From Spirodela intermedia (Eukaryota > Streptophyta > Magnoliopsida > Alismatales > Araceae): a DNA stretch of 64,000 nt. The notes below the pieces were generated by a model, which saw nothing but the letters and a program-made list of their open reading frames with translations, did not search any database and was not told the origin of the DNA. The stretch covers positions 6,180,892 to 6,244,891 of the forward strand of contig LR746265.1 of assembly GCA_902729315.2 (NCBI GenBank). Direction: 5' to 3'. Numbering within the stretch: the first letter of the stretch is position 1; every line of letters starts with the position of its first letter. This document shows positions 35,180-48,395 of this stretch, one piece after another. The position numbers and the translations under genes were made by a program.

Positions 35180-35678
35180 GGCGGGCCGAACGAAGAGGAC
35201 GACGACTGAGCAGATATCAGTCCAACTACTCGAACAACGACCTCCGCTACAACTGTTACCGGGAAGGCTTAACAGAAGAAACTCAATCTACGCCCTTTCT
35301 CCTCTCCCCTTCCTCCCCTGCCCCAACCCCAACCCCACCCTCCCCCCCCCAATTAAAAACTCCCCCATCTCCGTCTCTCCCGATTCTTCCTTGCTGAGCT
35401 CACCGCCCTATTTTCTTCCTGCTCGGGGGTAATGACCCTGATGGAACAGAGATAGTCACAGTGACGTCTCTCTCTCTCCCCCGCGTGTCGGTCGTTGCCG
35501 GGTGGCCCACAGGCGAGAGGCGCCGCCGGCTATGTTGCAGCTCCGCCGTGGGAACAGGCGCTATGGACCCAAGCCCCCAGGACGTACGCCACGATATTCC
35601 CTCAGAGACACGTGCAGTAGGATGCTGTACAAGCGCTGGCATGTCCATTTGTTTTCTCCTCGCCCTCGAGAGGCACTG

Positions 35679-35713
<35 letters not shown>

Positions 35714-35760
35714 ACGATTCAGACGAGACTTTCACTATGGCTCTCAGAGGTGGCAAGGGA

Positions 35761-35797
<37 letters not shown>

Positions 35798-36565
35798 GAG
35801 ATCAACGATAGACGGAAGCATCGAATCTCTCGTTTATTTCATTCAACTATTAATGGTGCCCTGGATGCTCAAAGGCATCGACAAAGAAAAATGTCATTTT
35901 TTTTTTCCCAGACGCCCGACGTAGTTAGTGGAGTTGTTGTCCGTAGGCTCTGTAACCAAATCATCTACGTAACTTGTTACCCAAGGGTACCGCTCTGTAC
36001 ACTCTAAACGATTTTAATGTACGCAAAGTCAACCGCGTTAAATAAAAAAATAAAATATGGTCGAAGAATATTTATCAAAAAAATATTTTCTTTTTTCTGC
36101 GTAGACCAGTTGATTTGGTCAATGGAGCTAGAGATGGCTGACGAGGTCAGGGAGGATAGGCGGGGCGCGTCTGCCGCGGTTAATTGGGATTATGATGTGA
36201 TGTTCTTTGTGGGCTAGGGAAAATTGGGCCTACGGCCCAAGCTCATATAGATACTTCTGCTTTGGGCCGGCCGATCATCTTCCCAAATGGACGGAAAAGG
36301 GAGAGGGCGGCGCCTGTTTACTCTCGTCAGCCCGAGCTCAACTCCCTGGCGGGGTTGGGTTGACCTTACGCTGACGGGAGTCAACAGGCGCCGACTTCTT
36401 GGGAATGGGTCTGCCGCTGATTTCCATCTCCGGTGGCGGGGGAGCTCTCGACAGCTTCCCTTAAACTGCCCATCTCGCGGCGGCGCCGGCGAGGACGGAG
36501 AAAGTAAACCCCGAAATTATTATACATGAGAAAGACTCTGCGGGACAAACGTCCATAGTAGAGCG
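35180..36565. other. Spacer upstream of the transporter gene with GA/CT arrays
   Basis: Contains a C-rich low-complexity block (35300-35390), a (CT)n array (35681-35709) and a (GA)n array (35755-35794), which are complementary and only 45 bases apart and so could pair as a hairpin. A perfect inverted repeat of a site II-type motif, TTGGGCCTACGGCCCAA, lies at 36224-36240. No gene is supported. Confidence 0.6.
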
Positions 36566-38472
36566 TCAGCTTCCAACTGTCCGGTTTTCAGACAGTTCGA
36601 GGATCAGCTCGTCGAAGAGCGATTCCAGCAGGCCGGCCGCCGCCACCCCGGCGATCTCCTCCTTCTCCTCGTGGAAACACGTCCCCCACCACTCCATCTC
36701 CTCCCACTCGCACAGCCAGCCGTCGACTCCCTCTCCCGGTTGGTGGTCGAAGACCCAAGCCCCGGCTGTCCGCAGCAGCCTCTCCTCCACGTTCTCCGCC
36801 GTCTGCTCCGCTGGCTTCTTCCTGCTCCACCTCCGGCCGCCGTGGAAGTATGCGTCGGCTTGCTCTGCGCAGGTCAGCCCCTCCACGAAGAAGTCCAGCA
36901 GCAACCTGTCGGCGCTCCGGCCAGCCATCTCCCCCGGGGCGACGCCGCCGCGGCGCTCGAGTTCCCAAAGAAGCGAGAAGGCCCACCGCACCAGATGGTC
37001 GTCTTCCGCTGAAGCTGGCTCCGGCTCAAGGTCCACTGGTTTCGCCGGCACGGCGAGGCTCTCGGCTAGCCAGAGCTTCTGCACGAACTGCTGCTTCGTT
37101 CCTGGTCCACCCCGAGAACACGAGGGAACCAGATTGTCGCCGGCGAGCTCAGATAATAAAGACGGTGTTGAGGTATACTAGAAGCAAAAGGACTTACTTT
37201 CGAGGTTGGCGACGTTGCATTCGAAGGAAGGCGGCGCCGCCGCCGTTTCGTCGTCGTCGTACGGATAGTCCAGGATTGTAACGGGGCTCAGCTCGTCCGT
37301 CTCCTCGCAGTTCCATGGAAATCCCAGACCTCCCCCCGTCTCCTCTCCCTGCCGCCATTTTCAAACAGATTGGTCAGACTTCCTGACCGCAGAACGGTAC
37401 GGACTGGGTGGCGCCCGTGGGGAAGAAGAGGTAGATGACCCGGTTAAATCCGAAAACTCTTTAACTCCGCAGCTTCCGACGGCGCAGCAAACACGTGCGT
37501 CACCGTCAATCGGGGGCGGTATACGGCCGGCCAATTGGCGGTCTGTAGGGCAACAACAGCTAATGGGTTCAACTCTCTCTCTGGAACGGCACTCGCACGT
37601 GTTAATGCGGGTCGTCCGGTGGGGTGGGAATCGTCCTTGGGGCGACCGACAATGTCGGCGCAAGGGATTCTGGGGTGCCACGTGGATAGCACAAGGGTTG
37701 CCGGAGATGATCGCAGCGGCGCCGATAAGATAATTCCGACCCTCCGATTGTCGGAAGGAAGGTGCCGGGTCGTGATACTAATCCCCCTCCCTCGCCGGCA
37801 AGAAGAGTTCTTTACGGAGCCTCTAATGGAAAGAAGGATGGAATGAGAAGAGCGAACCTTGACGACCAGGGGTTCTCGGTGGTCTGTCGGCGTCGTGGGG
37901 GCCTCGCCGCCGCAGAAGATAGGGCTGGCAGGGGAGGAGGACGAGTCGGACTCGGGTGATTCCGTGTTCGACCAGTCGCCACCGCCGCCGCCGCTTCCGG
38001 TGCTGCTGGTGGTGCTGTCGATGCTCGTTACGGTGGAAAGTGGCATCTGGATAAGGTTCTTAATGTCGGCGGAGTCCTTTGCCTCCTTGCCGGACGATCT
38101 CTGCTGTACCATCGTGATCCTTTCGTTCTCCTTCGGATGGCTCTCTTTCTCCCGCTTTCTCCGGGGGCTCCTCAAGAGCCGCCAGTTGGAAAAGGAAACG
38201 AAAGATATGACCTCGAAGGCGTTTATCGCCTCGGTGATTCTCTGCAGTACGGCCCCGGCGGACGTCCCCTTCCGTGGGGTCTCCCCACCGGCGCCTTCGC
38301 GGAGCTCCATGGCGAGAAGGTACCGCACTGTCTGTTCCGACTGGCCCACCGGCGGCGGATTACAATACCCGCTGTCGCCTCCGCTGTAATGGGAATGATC
38401 GTTTTCTTCTTCCCTGAGGAAATCCTTCAGCCTCAACTGCTTCCCAGGAGCAGAGCTCGGGGAAGAAGCCAT
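36566..38472 (-). CDS. SETD1B-like/TRM27-TRM28-type plant protein (possible TON1-recruiting motif)
   Basis: Three exons on the minus strand, 38472-37858, 37348-37198 and 37101-36566, give 433 residues. The name SETD1B-like in databases is misleading because no SET domain is present. Family features are KQLRLKDFLREEEND near the start, a Ser/Thr/Gly/Asp-rich middle, LSPVTILDYPYDDDE, NVANLERTKQQFVQKLW, SADRLLLDFFVE, and the acidic C-terminal block WEEMEWWGTCFHEEKEEIAG. It ends in AAGLLESLFDELILELS. I recall At5g03670 and At2g36420 (TRM28, TRM27) as Arabidopsis relatives; the final amphipathic segment resembles the M2 motif by which TRM proteins bind TON1 at cortical microtubules. The function here is inferred from that resemblance. 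The coding sequence is strongly GC-rich. The first intron (509 bases) is GC-rich too. The first in-frame ATG was taken as start. Confidence 0.8.
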
Positions 38473-40099
38473 CACGGGCACCGAAGAGGGAGGAAGAGGC
38501 CACTGGGAGCTAATGGGAGAGGGAGAAGTTCATAGAGTGGCGGGGAAACGGCAGCAGACCTGGAGAGAGGGACGGAGGAGAGATGCAGGCTCCTAGTTGA
38601 ATCCCCCCATTCAACGGAGAGGATGGATCGCCCCTCCCGAGGAAGAAGAAGAAGAAGAAGAGGGCATACAGGGTGCTGCGAAGAATGCCGGAGGAGACGG
38701 CTCCAGTCGGAGGAACATCTTCTGTACGACCGCGAAAGCCTGCTGTCTCCTCCATGGCCGATGATGGGTTCTTAATACCCAAAGCCGGTAGGTGGCGTGA
38801 GAAAACGACTCAAAAAATCGATCGATTCCTCCCTGCAACTAAAAAAAAACCTACGTCACGACAGGGGATTCCTCGCATCGTCGGCCGCGGGCCTACAGCG
38901 TGGAGGAGAGTGATCATGTCGCCCCCGGGGTGTCTCCCCATTGACTCCCCGTTGACTAGGAACAGGCACGGACAGTTCACGGAACTCCCACGTGCGAGCG
39001 GCGTATACCGGCGGCCACTAGTAACCTGCATGGGAGTGACTGAATTTTAGCGCCACCATGTTCGCCCGGGGGGCTGAATTCTAGCAGGGGAATTCGGAGT
39101 AGCACGTGTCCATGTTTGACCGGCGGCGAGCAGCGTACGTGTGGGACAGGTTCTCTCTGGGTCGCCAGGGCCGATAATGGGTGGCGGCGCACGGACTGGA
39201 AGCCTGGATAAGGCGTTGACTTCGAACTTTAATCCGAACGGACGAGTGCATTGAGAGATGAAAGAGGTTCCATCGGTCCATTCAGGGTCCATTTATGTCG
39301 CTGCATATATATATATATAAATATATACCATGTTGAAGCATTTCATTGTCCAATTCAAAACTAGTTGATGGTGACTAAGTTGATTATTTATTTATTGCAT
39401 GTATGATTGTCATAAGAAAGTGAGAAAGTGCAAGATCTAGCTCTTGAAATCTAACAGATGTATGTGACTAGTAAGATCTAGCAAATGTTTATGAAACGGC
39501 CATTTGCCTAGATGGAGTAAGTTAGTTTATTCACATCATTGTTACTAACATATGCCAATTAGAGTTCATCAGCTGATTATTATTGTTCCAATCATCTCTC
39601 TAGATAGTCTAAGCTGAAATCATTACTCTAATGGCAATTAATGAACTAGATGATCCATTATTTAGTTGAATAGCATGAAGAATCACTGTTATCTTTAACA
39701 TAAATGGGAGGAGCCAAGGTCGTTTTTCATTGCATGGAATGCATTTTTGAGCTACTATATTTGGAAAGATCTTGATTTTGATAAGAAAAATATTATATCC
39801 CCACTCTCCTACCATGTTCTGTATCTACCTCACTTTATTGACCACAAGGGATTTCATAGAATCATAAGAGCCTTGTTTGGGACTAAAATAATATGATTTA
39901 TGGAAATTTCTCTCCACTTCCTCTAATGCTTATGAAACCTTGGGATATATTTTTGGGTCCCACAGGTTCCTCATTTGACCTTTTGGTGCTATCTGGGCAT
40001 CTATCATTCTTCGTATAATGTTCAATGAAGGTGCTATAAGGACATATCTACAATTATATATATTCAAAGGTTTTTTTGTAAGAACCTACGGACGGTTCC
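38473..40099. other. Divergent spacer between the TRM-like and TRIPP-like genes
   Basis: The first 800 bases are GC-rich, with an (AAG)n tract at 38641-38660 in the presumed leader of the minus-strand gene. From 39300 the sequence becomes AT-rich, with a TA-rich patch at 39305-39327. Short frames on both strands (38510-39290) overlap extensively and match nothing known. Confidence 0.55.
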
Positions 40100-41228
40100 A
40101 AAGTGGAACCAGATCTCGTGTATTTCTTTCTCCTCTGACTCGCCGCCCCTCCTCGGATCGGAGGCATCGATCGATTCTTGCTGTCTCACCTCGCCGCTGC
40201 CTTGTCTCGCCGCCGCTCCAATTCGCCGTTGCCTCGCCTTGGCTTCTTGTCGCTGTCGACTCTTCTCGTCGCCGCTCCGACTCGCCATCGTCTCGCCTCT
40301 CTTCACAAGGTACAAATTTCTGCTGCCTCCGGTGTTCTTGGGGTAGCTAGTAAATGGAAATTCTAGATGTTAGTCATCAGGTGTGGCTAGTTTTCGCTGA
40401 GCTTCTCTGTTAGCATCTTCATTCCGTTTTATGAATTTATTTTCTGTCCCACCATTCCAAATTTTCAAAGTATTCTTTGATCTTCTATCTGCTCAGCACC
40501 TAAATCCACTTTTCATCTTCATCTCTTGTTCTTCCTAGACTGTAGTCATGAACTCATTTGGCTGTACCCTTGGACCTTCCCTTTTCCTCCTTCCAGTTTG
40601 GAAGGCAATAGGATGATCACCACTATTACCAGTTGCAAAGGCGATGAAAAAGTGAACTTTTGATTGGGAGCCAACTGCTGGATGAACATTTTTTTAATTT
40701 CTTATCACATTGCAGAACATGGCAGCACGTGGATTTTTGGGGTCACATAATGGTTTTCGTGTTTCTCTTGGTTTTCCATCTTCATTTACCGATTCGTTTC
40801 CTTCGTATCTGAGGAAGACATAGATAGAAATGTGTAGCATTGATTAATAAGAGTGTTATAAGGATTGCTCTTCACGAGGATCTTGAGATTTTCGTTATTT
40901 CATAAAACAATAAATTATTTCATCTTGTTATTTTGTGTGGTATTGATCAATTCTTTAGTGTGCATTATGCACGGAGTCATATGTTTCCTAATCTCAATGC
41001 CACAAGCTTATTGTTTGAAATATGTATTTCTCCTATTATATTTAAACGAATTGTCAGAATTATTATAGTGGCAAAGGCATGGTTCTCTACACTGTGGATA
41101 TAGTAGTTCTTAACTTGTCCATATTAAGCCATGCTTAAAAATTAAATTTCAAGGACTAGAACTATTCAAACGATATTTCCCCTGTTTAGATGACGTGAGC
41201 ATCTGTCAATTTCTCAGGAGGTAAAAAA
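40100..41228 (+). other. 5' leader exon and leader intron of the TRIPP-like gene
   Basis: A CT/GC-rich island (about 40100-40309) ends in CACAAG|GTACAA (GT at 40310). A T-rich interval follows and ends at TTTCTCAG (41217), eleven bases before the ATG at 41229. A 908-base leader intron is the natural reading and is a common arrangement in plant genes. Confidence 0.55.
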
Positions 41229-44200
41229 ATGAATTTTCTATTGCGGAGTACAAACTCTACTGCTTCAAATTTGACGTCTATTTCAGAAGACAAAGAGACA
41301 CTGTCTACCTCTCTTCCTGGCAAAACACTTGAGGGACTTATTGCTGAAGATCCGTTTCCTTCATTAAGTGATGATGCTGACAAAGACAATAATGGGGGAG
41401 TTTTAAGTACATTCACTGCAGGTCCCATAGCAATGAATCAAGCTTCCATCAAAGGCCACGTGGATGTTAGTGAAGACGATGGATGGATAACTATTCCATA
41501 CAGTATGTATCCTATCTTATCTCACATAAGTTATCTTTGTCGAATGCATGTATTATCATTGAAAAAGATTTATTTACTTCCTTGCTCCCCCCCTTTGTAC
41601 ACATCCTTGGCTGTATAAAAATAAAAAATAAAAAAATGATATCCATCTGTTGGTGTTCACTTCTATCACTGCTGAAAATTTGAATTGCATGAGACAGCAT
41701 GTTCGTTTTGGTCAAGAACTTACATCTTATTCGTTTTAATCTTTTAAATGCAGAGGAGCTTCCTGAAAATTGGAATGATGTGCCGGATATACGGTTCTTT
41801 CATTCTCTGGATCGCCAGTTTGTTTTCCCTGGTACCTACAGTTTTTTGTTGTTCTCTTTTAGCGTGCCTTAATATTTCTTGTACTCTTGGTTTTTTGAAT
41901 ATGCAACTATGTGGAATCCGGTACCATCACTTTTCCTGTCAGGGATCTGATTTCTTTTTTTTTGCAACCAGGTGAACAGCTTCATATTCTAGCATGTTTA
42001 TCAGTCCCCAAAAAGGATGCGGAGATTATAACCCCATTTAGAGTTTCTGAAGTAATGAATAAAAATGGGAGCCCAAAGCCGACATTTGAAAGCATTGATT
42101 CTGTGGAAAGGCCCACAAATGCAGAAATAAAGCTCAATGGTGACCACCAGGAGGCTGATAGTAAAAATGTGGTAGAGAATGGTGAAACTACGGGCATCAC
42201 AGACATGGTTAACACTCAGCTGGATGTTTCTGCTACTGAATCTTTTCTACAGAGTGAAGATCACAAACAAAGAACTCGATTGATGTTGGAAAATTTTAGA
42301 AATTCTCACTATTTTGTTAGAATTGCGGAATCAGATGAACCACTTTGGTCCAAAGCACGTGTGCCAGAAGTGAATGATAAAGAACCTAGGAAATTACCAA
42401 CAGGAAGTGGCTCTTTTAGTGCATTTGTTGATAGAGGAAATTTTGATGGAAATGTGTCCGGTGGAGTGGCCAGAAATTCTGTTACATGCTGCTCCTTGCA
42501 TAATGGTGACATAGTGGTATGCGTCTATAAATTGTCTGCGTATTGAAAAGATTAATATTCATCATATTTCATGTTCTGTTTTAGTACGTTGTTCTGCTCC
42601 ATAGAAAAAAAATGGTTCAGTTTCATCAATACCTTGATAATGATTGAAGAGCATTTGATTCTGCGTGAACAGATGGTTGTTAAATCCACGCCCCTAAAAT
42701 GATTGTTCGAAATATAACTCAAAAAGACACTATATGCATGTTGACAGTTTCTGGGTTTCATATTTATTGTGGTTTTCAATCATTGGTATTTGATCTTGAA
42801 ATGCCTATTTTCTACACTTTATAACATCAAAATCATATTTTCTTTTGGTTTAGCTAATCTTTCATCTAACTTACGTTTGCTCAGATGTGTAATTAGGGGA
42901 AATTATGACACGTCTCTTATGTTATAACATTGTAGTATGAATTTGTGACAAGCTTGCTAACATTGGAATTAATAATTTTATAGTGCGAAATCTGTAGACA
43001 AATCAGGAGGCAACTCTCCGTTTAATTTTAAATAAATCAATCTGTAAATGAGTAGAAACATGTGCATACTTCAAGAGAAAAGTCAAGCAATGCTGGTGTG
43101 GATCAGGCAACGTGAATCAGAGTTGATTAATCTTGATTTGAAATCAAGAGGAAAAATCTGGTCTCCAATTGGAATTAGGAATGAAAACGGAAACCGAATC
43201 AGCTGTAGATTACTGATCTTACTTGGACCAGCTAATACTAGGTTGATCAGGCATTTTAAGAAGGCTCCTTTTATCCTCTTTTAAATTAAGTTCGAGTCTC
43301 ATTGTAGCATGGGAAGAGTGAAAGGGTTATTGCCTAGTAGTTTGCTTAGAAAAAAATAGAACTTTATGGAATGTGTGGGAAAACAAAAAGGCTTGCTTCT
43401 GATGCTGGCTATTACCACCGACTTGGCTCCAGCCACAATATGTCGCACCATGGCCTTGCCCTTTATAAAAACGAAGAAAGGAATGGGAATTAGTGACAAC
43501 AGGAATGTTAAATATGCATCATGGTATGCTAGAAAGACCAAAGAGCTTTAAGCTACTTCGTAGTCATTCCTTTCCTGCCAAAGTTATTTGTATTTATAAC
43601 TTCGAAATGTGTAAAAATGACCCTATTTTATTAGAAACGGTCTTTGCTCCTTACATTGTCCCATATGGTTAGTTCTGGATATATATGCTGGTTTACAATA
43701 TGTGAATACATTTTCCTTTAGTTTAACCTAGTCAAGTAAAATAATGAAACTTTCATATTTTATGTCATATGCATAGGTATTTCATGCATACTGAGGTTTC
43801 TGGGAAATTGTTTTCCGACGATTTCAATTCCAGTTTTTATTGCACTTATTTTTAAAATCAGTTTTACATCTATTTAACTCTCATGAACCAGCTTTATTAG
43901 AAAACATTTTACTGATTATCAACTGTATTTCACCTATTGGAAGGATGCAGGTACTTTTAGAGGTGAATGTTGGAATTGATAATATCAAGGATCCAGTTCT
44001 TGAAATTCTTCAATTTGAAAAGTTCGAGAGCAGTAAAATTGGTCCTGGTAGTCATTTCAGCCAAACCGTCCCAGCTGATAAAGATCCTTATGGAGACCTT
44101 CTAACATGGTTGATCCCTGTAGACCGTGTGTTACCTCCACCTGGTCGTTCACTATCACCTCCTTTGTCATCAGCTCCAGGCATAGGAAGTGCCTCCCAAA

Positions 44201-47200
44201 AGTCCACTGCATCATCATTGTCCGGTTCACAACTTTTTTCGTTTGGTAATTTTAGGAGTTATTCTATGTCTGCAATCCCTCAAGCTACAGTTCCAGCTTC
44301 CCCTGCTTATCCACCACCAAATACTAAACCAAGCCTTGACCTTGAAGATTTTGATCGGTTCTCATCAGATGGAGCAACAAAGAAACTGGATTTTGGAACT
44401 GAGGGGATTTTGTCTTTCCGGGGCGTACCACTAGAACCGGAACGTTTTTCCTCACATTGTGGGCTGGAAGGTAGTTATATTCCTGGCCGGCGATGGAGGA
44501 AAAAACTTGAGATCATCCAGCCTTTAGAAATTCATTCTTTTGGTGCTGATTGCAATACAGAAGACCTTGTGTGTGTTCAAGTCAAGGTAAAGTGTAATTC
44601 ATTCTAGTAATTTTCCAAAACATCTTAGTTCTGCATTCATTCAATGTTGCTGAATGTTTCCTTCTATAGCCTCGCTGACACTGACGTAGTTAGTCCTCTG
44701 CAGAATGTTTCTCCCGCTCATTTGCTGGATATTGTAATATTTATTGATGCGATAACAATTGTCTTTGAGGAGGCACCTAAAGACGGTCCTCCTATATGTT
44801 TACCAATTTCGTGTATTGAGGCTGGGAATGAATATAGTTTGCCCAACCTTTCACTAAGGTGCATGACTCTTTCTTTTAAACCTCACATTGTCTGTACTAT
44901 TGATTTCTTCTGCTCTTGTTATCTACTTACTGATGCAATGAAGTCTCAGTTAAGTCTTTACTGCAATAAACCTCACATTGGCGCTATACCTTGAACTCAA
45001 ACGGGTTAACTGTAATTTTATTCGCTGTTATGCTTCTTCCTATCATCTTGGGACCAATCAACGCAAAATGTAAATTGACGTGATGGACTTGGAGATCTAA
45101 TTGGTCCAATACTGTCGTTCATCTATCATGTACAGGCTTGTATCTCGTCCATTGTTAAATTAAGGTAACAAGATTTGCAATGAACTCTGGATAAATACCT
45201 AAAACAGATGTGGGCGGTATACTAAGATGCAAACATAAAGTGTACTGTCTCAATTGAAAATTTAATTAAGACGAAATCTAATCACCATAAAGGATTCAAT
45301 TGTGTCAATGGCCATCATTGGACAAGCGTTTTGTATCCTGACCTATAGCTCCCAACTCTCTCAGAAGTTGCACATAGCCAAAGATAGCATGGAAGACGTC
45401 TATAATCAACCATTTATTTATTGAAATGTTATACCTTCCTATCCAGAGCTCAAAGAGATGTCATTGTTTTAGTGGGAAGCTTGTCCTGATCATTTGACCT
45501 TAATATATTTTGTTGCCTGGGGGTTTTAACCTACCATTTCGACCAGTTCACTCTTTTTCTTTGAACTGTGGAATTGTACGATTTCATAATCTGCGTTAGT
45601 TTCCACAGCTTCCTCATACTGCGAAGTATCAGGCCCCATTGAGGTTTCTCCCCTTGTTGTTAATTTTTGGCAATGCTGGACGCTGACCTGTTAGTTGTCT
45701 CCTCTAAACAAGGGGCTGAGGAGCCTCTGCACGTGCCATGAATAGTGCTAGTAATGCTGACGGATGAAAAACAGAAAAAAAAAACAACCTATACAAAGTG
45801 ATTAGGTATCTGCATTTGGTGAAAAAAGAATCAAATTACCATGTTACCAAATTATCTAATGGTCTTCGTGGAGAATTCAAATCTAATGACAACTGGACCC
45901 ATGTGAACCTCTTGAAGTCCGCATGCTAATCTCAGTATGTTACAGATATCTTAAAAGAAGGCTGAAGCTTAATCAATGCTAAACATAATTGGATTGGGGC
46001 ATTTACGCTATATTTATACATGTTGTGAAATACCATTGAAGATATTTTTGAAGTATGACAGACGGTGAACGTTAGTGTGCAATTTGCCTATTATGACAGA
46101 CGGTGACCATGTAGCATTGGTTACCCACTGTGATGCTACTTTCCATGGTGGCCATATCCTTTGCTTAGAGCACAATTATTCATTCATTGAAGTCAGATAC
46201 TCTAGTTCAATAGGAGTGGGTATCTTTATATTGATGTTTAAGGTGTCGTTCCATAGTTTATTGCGCATTATTCTCACCCACACCACCGTAAATGCTACTG
46301 CTTGACACCATATTTGTTCCTATCTACATTCCTCGCATTTAGAATTATGTTGCGTTAGAATTGGTAAACTATTTACGGTTTGGGAGGTACCATTTTTCTA
46401 AACATCTCTTCACATAATTAATCTCCGACTCCTAGAATTATTTAATCTATTGCGGCATCAAAAAAGATAAGTTAATGCCAGATATAGTCGTGTATTAATG
46501 GACGGAACATATCTTTTTTTTTTTTTGTTATTCTTTGTTATAAATGGTGGTCATCATCAATTTCTGATGTTATTTTCTCTATTTGGTATTCTTTTTCCAA
46601 AAGTGTTTTCCCCACATTTCTTTATTATTCCAATCATGGCAGGAGAGGAGAAGAGCATTCATTCATTTTGAAGCCCACAAACTCAATGGCAAGGGATCTG
46701 AAGGGCTATGGTGATAAAAACTCACTTCCAATGCCGTTTGTCGGAACTTCCGCATCAAACGCACAGATGATACCAAAAGTTGCAGTCGGAAGAAGGTTGT
46801 CTTCAACCGATCAGTATGCGGTTCTTGTCTCCTGCAGATGCAACTACACAGGTACGATCAGTGGCGATTATTCATCAAACCTGATGCGTCAATCTTAGAT
46901 ATAGTCTATGTCAGAATCTCTTGATCGTGGAAAATATAGGATTTTCAAAAAATAAACTATTAATTATTAGATTTCCTCCCTCCCCGTTGACTCTATCATT
47001 TTCTCGTAGAATCAAAACTGTTCTTCAAGAAACCCACGAGCTGGCGTCCCCGTTTCACCAGAGACCTCATGGTCTCAGTTGCATCCGAGATCTCAGCGCA
47101 AACCTTTGGGCCTAGTGAAGGGCTTTCTCAGCTTCCAGTTCAGGTTCTTACCTAATTTGCCCACAGCGACAAGGATTGAACCTTGGAGCTTAAGATCGGT

Positions 47201-48315
47201 CTGCTAATATTCACCTTCCTTGTGATTTCTTTTTCAGGAAATGACTCTTCAGGCTTCGAACCTAACGAATGAAGATCTCACCTTGACGGTTCTAGCTCCA
47301 GCATCGTTTACCTCACCCCCTTCTGTCATGTCCTTGAACTCCTCGCCCACAAGCCCGATGACCCCCCTCGCCAGATTTCCAGAACTCGCTGGAAGAGTCG
47401 GAGAGGACCAGCGAGGAAGCATTGTGCAGAGGTCTAGCTCAGTGCCTCTAGCGAAGGAGGGCGACAATGGAGGCCCGAGATCGAATTCCCTCAACGACCA
47501 TATGCCGGCGGGTTTCGACGTTGTCCCAAGTGCTGATCTGGGCTGCTCACATCTATGGCTGCAGAGCATCGTCCCCCTTGGGTACCGCTCTCTACTACCA
47601 TTTCCATAAATGGCACTGATCCTCCGAATTGTCAATCTCTTGACACGTTTGTTTCCCCCCCTATGGTTTGGCTTTAGTTGTGTGCCTGCTCGGTCGAGCA
47701 CCACAGTCAAGCTCGAGCTGCTCCCTCTGACGGACGGGATTATCTCTCTAGACACCCTGCAAATATCTGTCAAGGAAAAAGGTTCAGATCCCAAACCATC
47801 ATCTCAGTTCTTCATGTTCTTACATAATCTCCAGCTGGAGTTATGTAGGTTGGGATTTGCCCAGAAAAGACCATCTCTTAACCAGACTGACATTATATGT
47901 ATATATAAATATGCAAAAACATATCTCTTTCAGCCTGCTCAATCTCGATTCCATTATATCTCCGGTTCTGAACTGGTTGATTGGCTTCTGAATACCAGTT
48001 TTGCTTTTTTTTTTTTAACCCTAAATTGAGTGAAATCATGCTCTGGTTTTCCCCTGTTGAGTGAGATTTCTCCAGTTCTGCCAAGTCCATTCTATTTCCG
48101 GTAGATTCTGTCGCATGGTTTTCTGAATTGGTTGGGTTTGGTGCCTGAGGGGGAGGCATCTGTGAATTATCAGAAAAAATAAATATGCAGACTAATTAAT
48201 TATCTATATATCATGTTGATGATGCTCTTCTTCTTCTTCGACAGGCCTCACGTATATGCCGGAGCATCCATTGAAGATCCACGCCACCTCCAGCGTTGCC
48301 ACCAGCATCTTGTGA
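41229..48315 (+). CDS. TRIPP-like protein (plant TRAPP-interacting, trafficking)
   Basis: Ten exons join in frame: 41229-41502, 41754-41831, 41972-42516, 43951-44586, 44704-44858, 46643-46851, 47010-47143, 47238-47581, 47678-47781 and 48245-48315. The product has 849 residues. Recognisable conserved pieces are MNFLLRST at the start, TLEGLIAEDPFPS, DDGWITIPYKELPENWND, FPGEQLHILACLS, QRTRLMLENFRNSHYFVRIA, WSKARVPEV, VDVGIDN-like LLEVNVGIDNIKDPVLEIL, RRWRKKLEIIQPLEIHSF, SPAHLLDIVIFIDAITIVFE, QYAVLVSCRCNYTESKLFFK and the C-terminal ARSSTTVKLELLPLTDGI and GLTYMPEHPLKIHATSS. This is a single-copy plant family. I recall the Arabidopsis member as At3g17900, described as TRIPP, a partner of the TRAPPII tether at the trans-Golgi network; that name is from memory. 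The central Ser/Pro region is low complexity. The largest intron (44859-46642) holds no gene. A GA array follows the stop by 24 bases. Confidence 0.82.
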
Positions 48316-48336
48316 CCCGCCAAACTTCCCACCTTG

Positions 48337-48339
<3 letters not shown>

Positions 48340-48392
<53 letters not shown>
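48340..48392. repeat. (GA)n array in the TRIPP-like 3' region
   Basis: About 26 uninterrupted GA units begin 24 bases after the stop codon, within the probable 3' untranslated region. Confidence 0.95.
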
Positions 48393-48395
<3 letters not shown>

